Source: Neckera pumila (lineage: Eukaryota; Streptophyta; Bryopsida; Hypnales; Neckeraceae). Taken from it: a stretch of DNA of 64,000 bases. Positions 1 through 11,778 of this stretch are shown piece by piece (position 1 is the first letter of the stretch; each line of letters begins with the position of its first letter). Position numbers and translations under genes: made by a program. The stretch covers positions 28,221,445 through 28,285,444 of the forward strand of contig OZ018411.1 of assembly GCA_963969595.1 (NCBI GenBank), written 5' to 3'. The notes beneath the pieces are model-generated. The model was given only the letters and a program-made list of their open reading frames with translations, did no database searches and was not told where the DNA came from.

Positions 1-244
1 TAAACCAAAAAAGTTTTGAAGAAGAAGTAGAAGATGTTTGTACGAAAACAATGGTGCATAATTTTTTAGATTCTGAAATTATACAAGATTATAATAAAAC
101 ACCAACGGGCAATTTCATTAAAATGGCGGTATTCCAAGTGCGACTTTGACATTGTGCCATTTTCAACATCTAGGACAAATATAGACTTCAGAACAGCCAT
201 TTTGAACTATTTTTACGCCATTTAAAAAAAATATTGCCATTCTA

Positions 245-1774
245 ATGAAATTGCCTATACCAGCAATTGCACCTACTAAAAACAATTTATCTATTGCACC
301 TAGTGAAGGATACCATCCTATAGAAATCTTCAAAGATAAATATAGTGAAGAACTTAATTTTCCAACCTTTTTTTTGGCCATTTTCGAATTGAAAAAATAT
401 ATAATAGTTTTTGTTATAAAAAAATAGCAAAATGGTAACTATTGCTTATTAAAATTCATGATTTTGCTACTAATATTTAAAACATTTTTTTCAAGGCCAC
501 TAAAATTTGTATTAAAAAATTTGTATAAAAGTTCTAATTGGATTTGAATAAGGAAAAGAAAGTTAAATAGAAGAACTTTGACAGCTGCTGAAGTCTCTAA
601 AGAACTTAGTTTAGATAAAATTCTTCAATCCTACATTGGGTTTCGTGATTTAGAAAAGTTACGTACATCATCTGATTATATAGAAGGACTTTGGAAAAAT
701 TTATTTGTAATGATAAGACAGTTAGGTCCTCCAACATTTTTCATTACTTTAACAAGTGTAGAGCATCTATGGACACCTTTAGTACAAGCTTTGTACAAAT
801 TAAATGCCAAAAGTTTAAATTTACCCAATTTCAATTTTTTTCAATCCATTCATATAGCACAACTAATAAGATCCAATCTAATAGTGTGAGCATTATATTA
901 TAATAATTGAGTTGCAAGCATTTTGAAAATTAATTAAAAAAAACCCTTCAATTATAGGTGAAGTGGTAGATTTCTTTTTTATTACCAAATTGACAATAAA
1001 GATGTAGAAAATCCAAATTATCACAAAAATAAATATAAAGACATACTTGATTTTTTGAGAGAGCTAGTCACTAGATCAAAAATGATTTTTGATGAATTTC
1101 TACTACGCTTTAATATAGACGATTCGACTTATATTACATGTTTACAAACTCAACTTAAAAGCCCACAAATATTTTTGAAACGTAAACTTTGTGATATACA
1201 TACAAATGCATACAATAAAACTATAGCAAATACTTGGTATGTCAACACAGATATTTAATTTATACTAGATCCGTATGCGGCAGCTACCTATTGTATTTCA
1301 TACTTGACAAAAGTTGACAAAAGTATAACCACTAAACTAAAATCAATTATTCAAAAATGTATAAAAGACAAAACAGATGCCGATAAATAGATCTTATAAC
1401 TTAGTAATGCATTTTTAAATGCACAACAAATGTCCATGCAACTTGCTGTTTATTGCATTCTTTCTTTACCTCTTTATTATAGTTCACAAACATTTAAATT
1501 TATAAATACATCACCATCTAAGGAATGTGCTTTCTTTTTAAAACCACAAAAAATATTATCAAAATTACACCCTAAATCTTTTAATATTATGTGTAAATCC
1601 ATTATTGATAGATACATAGAAAGACCTCGTTCATTGAATCATATATGTTTAGCTAAATTTGTGTCAAATTTTTATTGGTTAAAAAAAATAATTATAAAAT
1701 GTCAAACAACCAAAATTATAAGGTTTGCTCATTACAACAAATATAAAGATTTAGAAAATTGGGCAAGAGATTAA
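245..1774 (+). pseudogene. Helentron N-terminal / Rep-adjacent region, broken
   Basis: Four open pieces line up with the N-terminal half of Helitron proteins. 245-427 carries a DKYSEELNFPTF-like segment. 578-889 carries QLGPPTFFITLTS followed by LWTPLVQALYKLN, the Helitron_like_N signature. 1055-1258 ends in TWYVNTDI and reads on toward DPYAAATYCISYLTK, resembling the strand that follows the Rep motif. 1430-1774 carries LAVYCILSLPLYYSS, FINTSP and YIERP, conserved before the helicase. Frames change between pieces, and TAG and TAA interrupt around 1388-1402 where the reading otherwise continues. I cannot point to the catalytic HUH/Tyr pair with certainty. This is a remnant, not an expressed gene. 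Confidence 0.65.
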
Positions 1775-2159
1775 TTATTATTATATGTACCATTTTTTAA
1801 TATAGAAGCTTCTCAAAAAAGTAACAAGGAAACTTGGAAACAAGCTTATGATGAGAGAATCAGTGATGTTATTAATGTAAGTAAAAAATCCAATTATCAA
1901 ATTGCTACAACAGTTTAAGTAGAGTGCGATGAGAAATGGGACTGTCTGCAAGAAATTGCAAATAAACTACAAACTGACAAAAATTACAATATGTGGGATG
2001 ATATAGAAGCAGATACAATGGATTTGTGTACTATTATAGAGAACATTGAAAAATATGATCTTGCTTTAGATATGTATATAAAACCACATGCAAGACATTA
2101 GATATTACACCAACCAAAATGTAGAACATCATACTTTTCAAAATGTTGATTTAATGAAT

Positions 2160-4460
2160 GAATCAGAATTTTTCAAATTACTTTGCAATCTAAATGAAGA
2201 ACAAAGAGCAATTTACGATGATCTAATGTATAGAAAGCGTGTTAACCCCTAAACCAAAAATGCTCCAAAACTACTATTTCTATGACAACTACCAAATTTT
2301 GGAAAAAAATAATTTTTGACACATGTAATCGTAGGATCTTGTAGTACAATGTCTTGATAACATGTGGTAAAAATTTCAGAACATTCCATCAAGTGGATCA
2401 TAAGATATAAGCATTCAAAGTCTCCAAAACCATTTTTTCAATCCTGCGAAAAATCAGGCAACTATACTTCACAAGCTCACTTTTTGATGAAAAAATATTG
2501 AAAAAGATGGAGCGTCTTAAAATTCAATTTCCTAAATAAGATGGCTATATGCTTGAAAAATTTCACATCATTTGGAATTGAACAACATATAGGAAAAAAA
2601 TAGTAAGTAGAAAAGAAGTAGAGAATGATTCAAAATACGAAATTGTTAAGAATTTAATTATGGAATTAAAAAATGCTAATCCCAATGATTAAAATGTTCT
2701 AATAATCAATCTACATCCTAGGGTCTTATTTTTTTCCCAAAATATTGAAAATTGAGTAAAATAAACGACTTTAAAGGGTTTTTTAGAGTAGAAAATCCAT
2801 TATTGCCCGCAAACTAAAAATGCTCATAACTTTTGAATCATCAATTGAAATGGAATGATTCAAAGCTTTTCAAGTATATTTAAATGCAAAGAACCAATTT
2901 CAAAAAAGAAATTCCAAAAAAATGTTTTTTTCTAATCTGTCTGAACTGCCCAGTTACAAAAAAAAGTAACATATTAGGTTACAATTTTTGACTTGTATTT
3001 CAAAATGTCATGAAATTTTGTACACATGAAGATATTCCTCGTCCCCACCTTCTATTAAATTTCAACCTAAAATATGAAAATCTCCAGCCACACGTACCTG
3101 CCTAAAATTTTATACGGCCAAAAAATGCATGTTGGTCCTTTAGGGGTTAAGGTAGATAATCTATGCATTTATTCCTAATCGGTGGTGTTGATACTGATAA
3201 AACATTCAAATTAAAACTTATTGTGCAAGGATTATTGCGGTTTTATCACAGTGATATAGAATCAGATCCTTTAAAGCCAAAAGCACTATTGATGGCATAT
3301 AGCGGAAAAGCTGCATTTAATATAGATGGTTGCACTATACATTCAGCTTTACGCATTTTCGTAAATCAATCAATAAACAACATTGGAAAACTATCATCCA
3401 AATTGCTAAATAAATTAACAAATCAATACAAACAAATAAAATTAATAGTAATAGATGAAATATCACTTGTTAAAGCAAGGATGTTGGATGCAATTGACCA
3501 AAGACTTTGCTCTATTAAATATGTTCAAAATAATTTTTTTGGTGGAGTAGACCAATGGTTTGTGGTGATTTCTATCGGGCGCCTCCAGTTAGAGATAAAT
3601 GGGTCTTTCAAAAATTATATCATGGACTAAGCTCTTTAGCACTTAGTTTTTGATATTAGTATATTTATTGTTATGAACTAACTATAGTGATGCGACAAAA
3701 CAATCCAATGTTTATTGACATACTAAATAGATTTCCAAAAGCATGTCAAACCATTGTCAATGTTAACATGATCAATTCATTATGCTTAAAAACACCTCCA
3801 AATGATTGTACTATTCCAAAAAAAAATTTATATGAATAAAGATACAACAGCACATAACATAAAAGTTTTTGATAAAGTTAAAGGACCTACGTATCATTTA
3901 ATAGCAATTGATATTTGGCATCCTTCTTTATCTACATAATTTGAAATTCCCAATGATCTTAGCAAAACTGTTGGATTGCATACAACAATAAAAGTAAAAA
4001 AAGACATGCTAGTAGAAGTTTGTGCAAGGAATTATACTACACATGAGGGTTTAGTTAATGGAGCTGATGGTCTTTTTAAATCATCAATAATCACAAATTC
4101 AAAGAAATATATTTTGATAGAATTTTTAAATGCAAAAGTTGGAATTCTAATACGTTTGGCAAATGCTCATTTATACAAAGACAATGTATTGCAGCATCGT
4201 GGACACCTATTGAAGCATTAACAAAAGAAATAATGTTTGGACAAACGCACACACATCTCTTCACTCGCATTCAATTTCTAATTCAATTAACGGCTGCTCA
4301 AACCATTCATTGTTCTCAAGGTTTATCTTTAAATGAAATGGCATTTAATCCCAAAGGTGTCAACAAGCATGGACTTTTGTATATTGCTTTGTCGCGTATT
4401 AGAACAAATAAAATTGTACCTATTGTATCTATTAACCATGTCAAACTTTCATGTAGATAA
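2160..4460 (+). pseudogene. PIF1-type helicase domain of the Helentron, broken
   Basis: The domain starts with a LNEEQRAIYDDL block near 2190, is interrupted by the 0.9-kb element at 2242-3150, and resumes at 3163. The Walker A loop at 3181-3204 reads GGVDTDKT where the family has a GGAGTGKT-type loop, so key glycines are lost. AYSGKAAFNIDGCTIHSAL follows, then an intact Walker B (LIVIDEIS, about 3450). A frame change near 3550 precedes the APPV/DKW block. The C-terminal motifs are in 3976-4221 (CARNYTTHEGLVNGADG) and 4233-4460 (AAQTIHCSQGLS, HGLLYIALSRIRT). In this family the domain unwinds DNA during rolling-circle transposition. The altered loop and frameshifts mean it cannot work. Confidence 0.75.
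2242..3150. mobile_element. TTAA-flanked element, family A copy 1 (non-autonomous)
   Basis: Ends are TTAA-CCCCTAAA at 2242 and TTTAGGGG-TTAA at 3150, so a 4-bp TTAA flanks both sides. It is 909 bp, has no coding capacity and interrupts the Helentron helicase. It is a near-complete copy, in the opposite orientation, of 43205-44134: its right end reversed (CCCCTAAAGGACCAACATGC) matches that copy's left end. TTAA duplication plus CCC-starting ends is the piggyBac signature; no transposase is present, so the superfamily is inferred. Confidence 0.7.
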
Positions 4461-4479
4461 TTCCGTTTCTTTAGAAATA

Positions 4480-5216
4480 GAAAGATTACAGTCAACAGTA
4501 AAATGAAACTTACTTATACCAATGTTAAAAACCATGCAGCATTTGCACATATTCAAAGCCTCAATGTCAATTCTTTCTCTAAACATTAATACAATATAAA
4601 AATGATCACAATCTTTAATTGTCCCACATATTATGTTTGCAAGAAACAAGGGTACAACTTGCACAAGAAGTCTTGCAATTTATAGATACATATTTTCAAC
4701 AAGCACGGTTTGCTTTTGCTATATAATGAAAACATAGCATGTTCAAGAACTATAATAAAAATTCACAATGATTCTAAATTTATAAGAGCTATATTTAATG
4801 AAAACACTTAGAGTGCTGTTTATGTAATAATTGTTTATCGATCTCATTCTACTTTTATGTCAATGTTTCTAAAAACTATAAAAGAATTAGTTAGCAAAGC
4901 ACCATTAATATGTCCTGTTCTTATTCTTGGAGATTTTAACATAGATTTATATATGAATAGAAACAAAGACAACAATTCTCAACAACTTATTCAAGTCATG
5001 TCTGAACATCACTTTATACAACAACTATCAACGCCTACCTTTAAGTCAAATTCATTAATAGATCATCTTTGGACAAATATCCCAAGTCAAGAGACAAAAT
5101 ATGGTGTTACAAATGCGTACTGGCCTGATTATATCAAACCAATATATTGTGTATTTCAACTTCCAAATACAATGCCTAACTATACAAACAACAAACCAAA
5201 CTTATTAATCATATAA
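4480..5216 (+). pseudogene. APE-type endonuclease domain of the Helentron, broken
   Basis: Just after the helicase, AHIQSLNVNSFSKH (about 4535-4585) matches the start of the endonuclease fold used by Helentrons and non-LTR retrotransposons. The open piece 4857-5216 carries LILGDFNIDL (the GDFN catalytic segment), then STPTFKSNSLIDHLW and GVTNAYWPDY. The last corresponds to the YWPDH-type motif, with Tyr where the family usually has His. Frames change around 4600-4850. In Helentrons this domain is fused C-terminal to the helicase, which is the order here. The alternative, an unrelated LINE fragment inserted by chance, is less likely because the order and orientation are exactly those of a Helentron. 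Confidence 0.7.
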
Positions 5217-5537
5217 AATATTTCATATCAAAGAATTTTGCAATATAATTTAACGGAAAAAAATTCAATTTTACATTTCTATTTAATTTCCTTACATTTT
5301 TATTTTACAATTACGATAGTTTGAACAAATTAATTTCCAACTTTAATTTAATTTTAAAAACACAGCAGAACACAATTATTTTATTTCTTTTACAACGTGT
5401 ACTTTTATTTATTTATTTATTTTACGTTTTCCTCCTTTTAAATTAAAATCCCCTTTATATAAATAAAATTTCTTTCAAATATATTTTTCATTTCTAATTT
5501 CAACAGCAGTCTCATATTCTTAGGCGTTACTAGATTT

Positions 5538-6685
5538 GTATTTTGTTATTGAACTACTTGTTCAAATCAATCTCAATACTCTCGTACAATATTGCCTTTT
5601 GTTTCATGACAACTCCAATTTTGCCTTCTCCAATTTCACCACCACCAATTTCACCACTGCCAATTTTACCACCCCTAAAATTAAAGTTAAAGATTACAAA
5701 AAATTTGAAGAACATTCTAAGACATTGGGTCTGCAACTCGTTCATATTATGATTATAAAGTTGGAGATTGTTTATTCGATGCTGTTAGTTATATAATGCT
5801 CCACAAAAACAAATTTTCTAAGAAAAAACAATTTTGCTATTCGGATGATCTTCGAATTTAAGCCACAAATTTATTAGACTTCTTTTGAGGTCTTTGTTTG
5901 ATAGGACTTTGTCTTTTGAAGTTGATGTAGATAGTTTATTAGCGGAAGACGTATCAATTTGCAATTCAACCATCGGAATATAATGCTTAGCAGTATATAT
6001 AATGTTTATTCGATGACTTGTTGTTGGCACTCCCTTAGTACTGCTGTACATTGGTTTTTTCAAATCAAATTGTATAAAATTTTCTATATTATATTTACAA
6101 CGACCTCTTCATCTTTATAATATAGAAAATTTTATACAATTTGATTTGAAAAAACCAATGTACAGCAGTACTAAGAGAGTGCCAACAACAAGTCATCCAA
6201 TAAACATTGCATATATTGCTAAGCATTATCTTCTGATGGTTGAATTGCAAACTGATACATCTTCCACCAATAAACCATCTACATCAACTTCAAAAAGACA
6301 AAGTCCTATCAAACAAAGACCTCAAAAGAAGTCTAATAAATTTGTGGCGTAAATTCGAAGATCATCCGAATAGCAAAATTACTCTTTTTTAGAGAATTTG
6401 TTTTTGTGGAGCATTATATAACTAACAGCATCGAGCAAACAATCTCCAACTCTATAATCATAATTTTGAACGAGTTGCAGACCAATGTCTTAGAATATTC
6501 TTCAATTTTTTTGTAATCTTTAACCTTTAATTTTAGGGGTGGTAAAATTGGCGGTGGTGAAATTGGTAGTGGTGAAATTGGAGTTGTCATGACTGTAAAA
6601 GTAATGAATTGTTGATGCAACAAAAGGCAATATTGTACAAGAGTATTGAGATTGATTTGAACAAGTTAGTTCAATAACAAAATAC
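5538..6685. repeat. 1.15-kb inverted repeat containing OTU-protease fragments
   Basis: Arm 1 (5538-6091) and arm 2 (6118-6685) are inverted copies around a 26-base loop. The innermost 31 bases of each arm match exactly. Arm 2 has about 30 extra bases near 6590-6620. Each arm, read inward, encodes KIKVKDYKK...LQLV and then, in another frame, a YDYKVGDCLFDAVSY-like segment (5747-5796 in arm 1). That is the Asp-Cys catalytic motif of OTU cysteine proteases, a domain carried by some Helitrons and Helentrons. A proline-rich stretch built on a CACCAATTT-type repeat precedes it. A transcript through here would fold into a long hairpin. Confidence 0.8.
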
Positions 6686-6749
6686 TACTTCCAAAAGCTA
6701 TATGCAACGTTTCATTATTAAACTCTCTACCAAAAGTACTAAGTATTAT

Positions 6750-6992
6750 TCAATTTTCTTTATTCCAAACACTAATTTGTTTTTTTAAGTAATCAAATAT
6801 CCACTTAATTGCAGTGAAATCACTCCACAATCCACCAACAGTTGTGCTTATTGACATTTTTTCTATATATTGATCTTCATTTAAAACTACACCATTACGT
6901 AATTCATGCAAAAAAGATTCCTTTAATTCCATTGATTGAGTTTCACATGCTTTTGGAGAATTCATGGCTAAACATCGTTTTAAATTATGCAT
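6750..6992 (-). pseudogene. OTU-like C-terminal fragment
   Basis: An 80-residue open piece on the minus strand reads GVVLNEDQYIEKMSISTTVGGLWSDFTAIKWIFDYL. The spacing of YIEKM, a GG, and an aliphatic/aromatic helix resembles the second half of OTU protease domains from Helitron proteins. The first half (GDCLFDAV) lies in the inverted repeat next to it, but on the minus strand the order is C-terminal piece before N-terminal piece. The domain is therefore rearranged and not functional. Confidence 0.4.
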
Positions 6993-7267
6993 TATATTTA
7001 TTCATAAATTTGTTGATGATTCGACATATCCTAATAAGTATGCAACAGAATCAAATAGACAATCTCTTATTTGTATTTATACGAGTATTTATAACTTGTA
7101 TTCTGTCAAAGATTATAACATTTCAATTTGTCATCTAATTTCAACATTTGAAAAATGAAATACAAATATTTTCACTTCTACAAAACTACGTAGAGTCAAT
7201 ACAAATATACATATATACAAATTTTTCTACAACTTGTACAAATCTATACAGAGTTGCTATAGTACAA

Positions 7268-7347
7268 CTATACAAATATACAAATATACAAATATACAAA
7301 TATATAAATATACAAATATATAGATATACAAATATACAAATATCTGC
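7268..7347. repeat. 8-bp microsatellite (TACAAATA)n
   Basis: About nine to ten tandem units of TACAAATA with a few substitutions. The surrounding 6993-7640 is AT-rich and I see no gene in it. Confidence 0.85.
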
Positions 7348-7639
7348 AAAAGAAATATAAAAATACTTGTTTTATTAAAGTAAAATTCAAATAAAGTACA
7401 ATGTACATACAATTACTTTTTGTTTTTCTTATCACATGTATCATTCAACTTTCGCTTCACACGGGAGTGTGATGAAGATGGAGTGAAGTCTAAAAGATCT
7501 ACAGATGTTGGAGTCACATCTTCTACAAAAGTTGGAATAGAAAAAGAGAGGTGCAGATTGAGAAGAAACAAAATCTAAACTATTATTTGCTAAAACTAAT
7601 TTGCTATTTGATGGTTCATCCTCTCTATATTCTTCAAAA

Positions 7640-8870
7640 CCAACTAACTTGAAGTTGGTGTCAATTGAAACTTTCCAGAGATGTGAATCTTTGATAAGAT
7701 CCTAATTTGCGCCTTTCTTGTTTCACTCAAAAAATCCACTCCATGCATATGAACAATAGCTGACAACCATGGCCTCTGAATTGACACTTCCGTCTCTCTT
7801 GCGTCTTGTGTACTAATTTTACCTTGTAGAAAAGGTTGTTGTTTTTTCACTTAGTTGCGCTGACAGTTCTTGCAAAAATACTCCTCAGTAGATACTATTG
7901 TTACACTTAGCAATTGACAAATTGAACAAATATGCTTGAAAGGGGGAACACTTGGATTCATAATTGATAGTTCACCAATGATCTGCAAAATTTTGTAAAT
8001 ACATATTTCAAATAAAAATAAAATAAAAAATAAAAACAAACAAAAATAAAAATATGAAATATACATTTACAACAACAGAAATACATACCTCTCAAAGGTT
8101 TTTAGATGAGGTGCCAAAGTCTGTTATTTGCAAATGAATCTTGAAGAATCGTTCACATTCTTTTTTGTCAAACACAGGAGTAACAATTGTGAAAGCTTCA
8201 GTTTTCAAAAAACAATTGTACTTGGATGTTACGCTCAAATGCTTGAACATCACAAGCACACTCCTCTATTAAAACTTTCTTGGATCTTCAAATATTCTCT
8301 TCGAAGTGTATGCGTGAAACCAACTGTGTTATGGTCATTATAGGTAAAGTCCATCAACAACAACTATTTGAAACATATCATGGTGATGATCCTTTCTTCC
8401 AACTACAACTACAGCAAATGTAGCAACTGGAAATTTTTTGTGACAACGTTTTCTAAAATCTTTGATGCAATCTTCTGTATAAAAAATAGGGAAGGAATTT
8501 TGGGACAAATGGACTAAGAACCGTGATGCAAGTAGTAGACTAATCAAAAATCACACAAAGCATATCTCCTTTTTGAAATCCACCACCACTCTTGGGTTTC
8601 ACAGCAAAATTTTCTACCCCTTACATAGGTCCCTGGTAGAAGTTTTGCTTGATGATGTTCTATCAAAGGTGTAGAAACAGACAATGTGACAGTTGTTAAG
8701 CACTCTTTGTCTATTGTATCACAAAGCAAATAAGCATAATCTCTATCTTTGGTTTTGTTTGTACGTATATAATCACATGTACCGTAACGGCTCAATATCT
8801 TTCCTACAAACGCTACATCTTGAATATTCTCGTCTATCTAGACAATTGGTAACACAATTTTAGCAGCCAT
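7640..8870 (-). pseudogene. Broken RPA1-like OB-fold / zinc-ribbon gene
   Basis: An ATG at 8870 (minus) starts MAAKIVLPIV, then an in-frame TAG, then IDENIQDVAFVGKILSRYGTCDYIRTNK and LSVSTPLIEHHQAKLLPGTYV. Shifting one frame near 8620 gives VKPKSGGGFQKGDMLCVI. These read like the OB-fold DNA-binding domains of replication protein A large subunits. Further on, 8066-7860 holds HICSICQ...YFCKNCQ, a C-x2-C...C-x2-C zinc ribbon as in the C-terminal RPA domain, followed by a 68-residue piece (7644-7850). Several frameshifts and stops break it. RPA-like genes are commonly carried by plant Helitrons, and this one lies beside Helentron remnants, but on the opposite strand. RPA identity is inferred from pattern only. 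Confidence 0.4.
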
Positions 8871-11135
8871 TGCAGAGAGAACTGAACAAACTTACAATAA
8901 AAACAAACAGGAGAGACAAAACAAAGAAGCAATAAGAAATACAAGCACAAAGAAATGAAGAAAAGAAATGAAGAAGTGAGTATTCTTCTACCACTCACCA
9001 TTCTCTTTGCCCGTCTACATAATCTCTTGACTGTTCACATACCCATATCATAAATATCACCTATCGTAAAAATAGCCTCTCCATGTAAACTAGCATCATT
9101 TTTGGATATCATATAGAAAATCTCAACTTTAATTAGTAAACTAGAATCTCCATTATATTATAAAAAAGGATCTTTTTTTGATTTATTGCAAAAATTCCTA
9201 CCAAATCTAAAATGTCTAATAAGTCTAACCTACCTATGCAAGTCTAACCTACCTATATCTAACCTATCCACAGCATCTCTGGATCTCTATAGCTGGCCGT
9301 CACTAGCACAATGCACTTTCTAAGTATTCTTCCTAACAAGATTATACGACTTTCCACATTAAACATTTCTGCAAATTGAGAGCACAAAACAGTCAAAAGT
9401 TTTGACCCTAGTAAAAGTGTTCGGGGAGATTGATTGGACCCGTTGTATGCTGAAAAATGAGATGTGACGAGCACATCAAACTTGAAAACTCACTTAAAAC
9501 ACCCCATTCTCTTGTAGTGACTAGGTGGCTTACCGTACTACAGACAAGTGGTCGATTGGATCTGATTCAAGTTGATTGTAGGCTCCTCCATTGCTTGATT
9601 CTCCCTAAATTTTTATGCCCAAGCAGCTTAGTCCTTGATAGATTTGAATTATAATATCTGAATATAGCCTATTACTTATTATTATTCGTCAGTGCCACTC
9701 ACCCACTCACTCTTCAGATTTTTTCTTTTGTGTTGGTTTGCAGAGGACGGAGACTTAACAGGAGTCCTTCTATTTCAGTCATTTGACAATAAGTTACCAA
9801 ACTTTGCATATTGCGAGTGCAGCGCTGGTTTCATGGAGAGAAATCAATGGAAACAAAATATTAAGCATGGTTCATGATTCTTTCTCGGTTCATTTGTCAC
9901 TCACGCAGCAAATTTCACTTGAGACACATTATTAGCAACGTCAGCAAGAATTAAGGAACTGTATCCCCTCTTTAACTTACAACAGGTTCCACAAAGTGAG
10001 TTTTTGAGGTGTTAGACTTGCCTTTGCCACAAACGCTTGAATTGTGAGCAAATTGACTCAAGTATAGGGTGATCAGTTGTAATTTCTTCCTCATACCACC
10101 CCAAACTTACATTAGTACCAATAAATACGAGAATGATTCAGAACAGAGAAAAATCAGTGACTGGACCTACCCGCTCTTACACAGTCCATTCATGGAAGTT
10201 AGGGTACCTGATATAACCCGCACACAATCAAGTTTAGAATAAGATATTAATTAAATAAATAAATAAAATAAATAAATAAAGATTAAAAACTTTAAAAAAA
10301 AATTCACATAGTCGGACAGGGAGGGGGTCCGCCCAGGCGGTACCCCTTCCATCTCGATTGCCACGCTTCCAAGCAGGCAGGAGGTCCGCCCTGGCGGTAC
10401 CTTTTTGACCTCAATCATGTCGCCTTTGACCTTGATCATGTCAAAATTTACAATCAAATGTATAAACCACTTGCCGTAGAAGAATTAGATACTACTGGAC
10501 GAGGTGCAAATGGAGGAAATGAACAGCTGGATAATTGTGAAGTCACAAGCAAGCTCAGAAGAGATTAGATTGAAACTAGGTCCATCGTTCTCTAGAAGAA
10601 GAAGGAATTGCAGGAATTGTAAACACGTCTCAAAGCTGATAGGAGGAAAAACTTATGTCAATCAAAGCACGTGCATACTGCAAGGTCTCTTCCTCATTTG
10701 GAGCTCCGCTATATTCAACATAATTGCCAAGTTCTTGTACATAATCCAAATCTCCAACCTACAATTTGTTGAAAAACTGAAAGGACTACCAATAGTTTTG
10801 TTAACATGTCTTATATTTATGTCTCCAGTAACCTATGGTTGCACTACATGATTTTAAAAGCTACTACCAAGGCATTAATCCCCAAAGACCAAATCATCTT
10901 GTATTCCTTTCAACACTTTTGAATGGGTCATACGGGCACCCTTATTTGTTCAACTTACTTTTAATGATCAAGACATGCAATGTTCTTCACTCAATCCTGA
11001 TGATATAAATTTTGGTTGTATTTCACTTTTACTTTTCAAGAAACAATCAATCAAATTGGTCATTTTAAAACCATAAAATCTCTGTAAGTTTAAGGTTTAA
11101 GATAGTCAAGAACCCTTACCCAACGTCATCACCTG
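8871..11135. other. Intergenic stretch, no supported gene
   Basis: Short open frames here look random. Visible structure: a small direct repeat of GTCTAACCTACCTAT (about 9226-9256), a TAAA-type microsatellite (10250-10280), and a GC-rich patch with two copies of GGTCCGCCCNGGCGGTACC about 60 bases apart (10326-10402). Confidence 0.6.
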
Positions 11136-11564
11136 GATGGATCTAGAGCGTGGCTGCGTATTGAATCCCATCCCGCCCATGCCCCCCCATCCCGCCCATC
11201 CCACCTATGCCGCCCATTCCACCTCTAAAGAAGGACTCAAAAAGGTTGAATGGATTCGCCTAAAAAATGACACAAATAAGGTAAGAAACATATAAACACA
11301 TAAATTTTCAGAAATGACAATTACAGAGAATAGTCATAGAAGCTCAAGCAGCAAACTTAGAGACACGTTTGCACAATTCAAAAATCTTTCCATTTCTGTT
11401 CATGTTTTAGAGAAAAACTCTAATTGAAATTCAAGGCTTGAGCATTATCATACCCCGCAAGCTCCAGCACCACCAGCAGCTCCACCCTTGAATGCAGCTC
11501 CACCCTTGAATGCAGCTTCTCCATATTGATCATATTGTGGCTTCTTCTTGTCATCTAACAGAAC
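11135..11564 (-). pseudogene. DnaJ (J-domain end plus Gly/Phe region) fragment
   Basis: Two exons on the minus strand. The first (11564-11454) reads VLLDDKKKPQYDQYGEAAFKGG, the last part of a J-domain (YEVLSD-DEKR-YDQYGE type). It is followed by a second copy of AFKGG, a glycine-rich run and a GT donor. The second (11261-11140) starts after TTAG with NPFNLFESFF and a run of GGMGG-type residues, then a TAG. NPF-LFE-FF plus GGM repeats is typical of plant organellar type-I DnaJ proteins. The HPD motif, zinc-binding region and C-terminal substrate domains are absent. I read it as a captured or truncated gene fragment. Confidence 0.55.
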
Positions 11565-11778
11565 CTACAACCGAAGACACATCAAAAACCAGAAAAGTTG
11601 AGCAATTTTTCTCTCAACAAACTAACCAAACCACAAGATACCAAGTTTCAGAGAAGCCCTAGTCTGCAGTCACATCAGAATCATTTCGACTCCAGGATGA
11701 AAATTTCACATTGCAAGCTTTGAATTGGAGTATTGTGTACTGCCTTGTATTAAGCAAGATTATCCTTAGTAATACCTT

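Larger units (their letters stand above)
1..5216 (+). mobile_element. Helentron-type Helitron remnant (Rep / helicase / endonuclease)
   Basis: Blocks of one large protein can be followed in order along the plus strand: an N-terminal EELNFPTFF block (about 245-420), the Helitron_like_N block with LGPPTFFITLTS (578-889), the Rep-adjacent block (1055-1774), a PIF1-type helicase (about 2160-4460) and an APE-type endonuclease (about 4480-5216). In known families a C-terminal endonuclease marks Helentrons; classical plant Helitrons lack it. The copy is dead, with many frameshifts and stops of all three kinds, and the TTAA-flanked element at 2242-3150 splits the helicase. The left part runs off the window, so neither terminus can be placed. 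The DNA is very AT-rich, like its surroundings. Confidence 0.75.
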
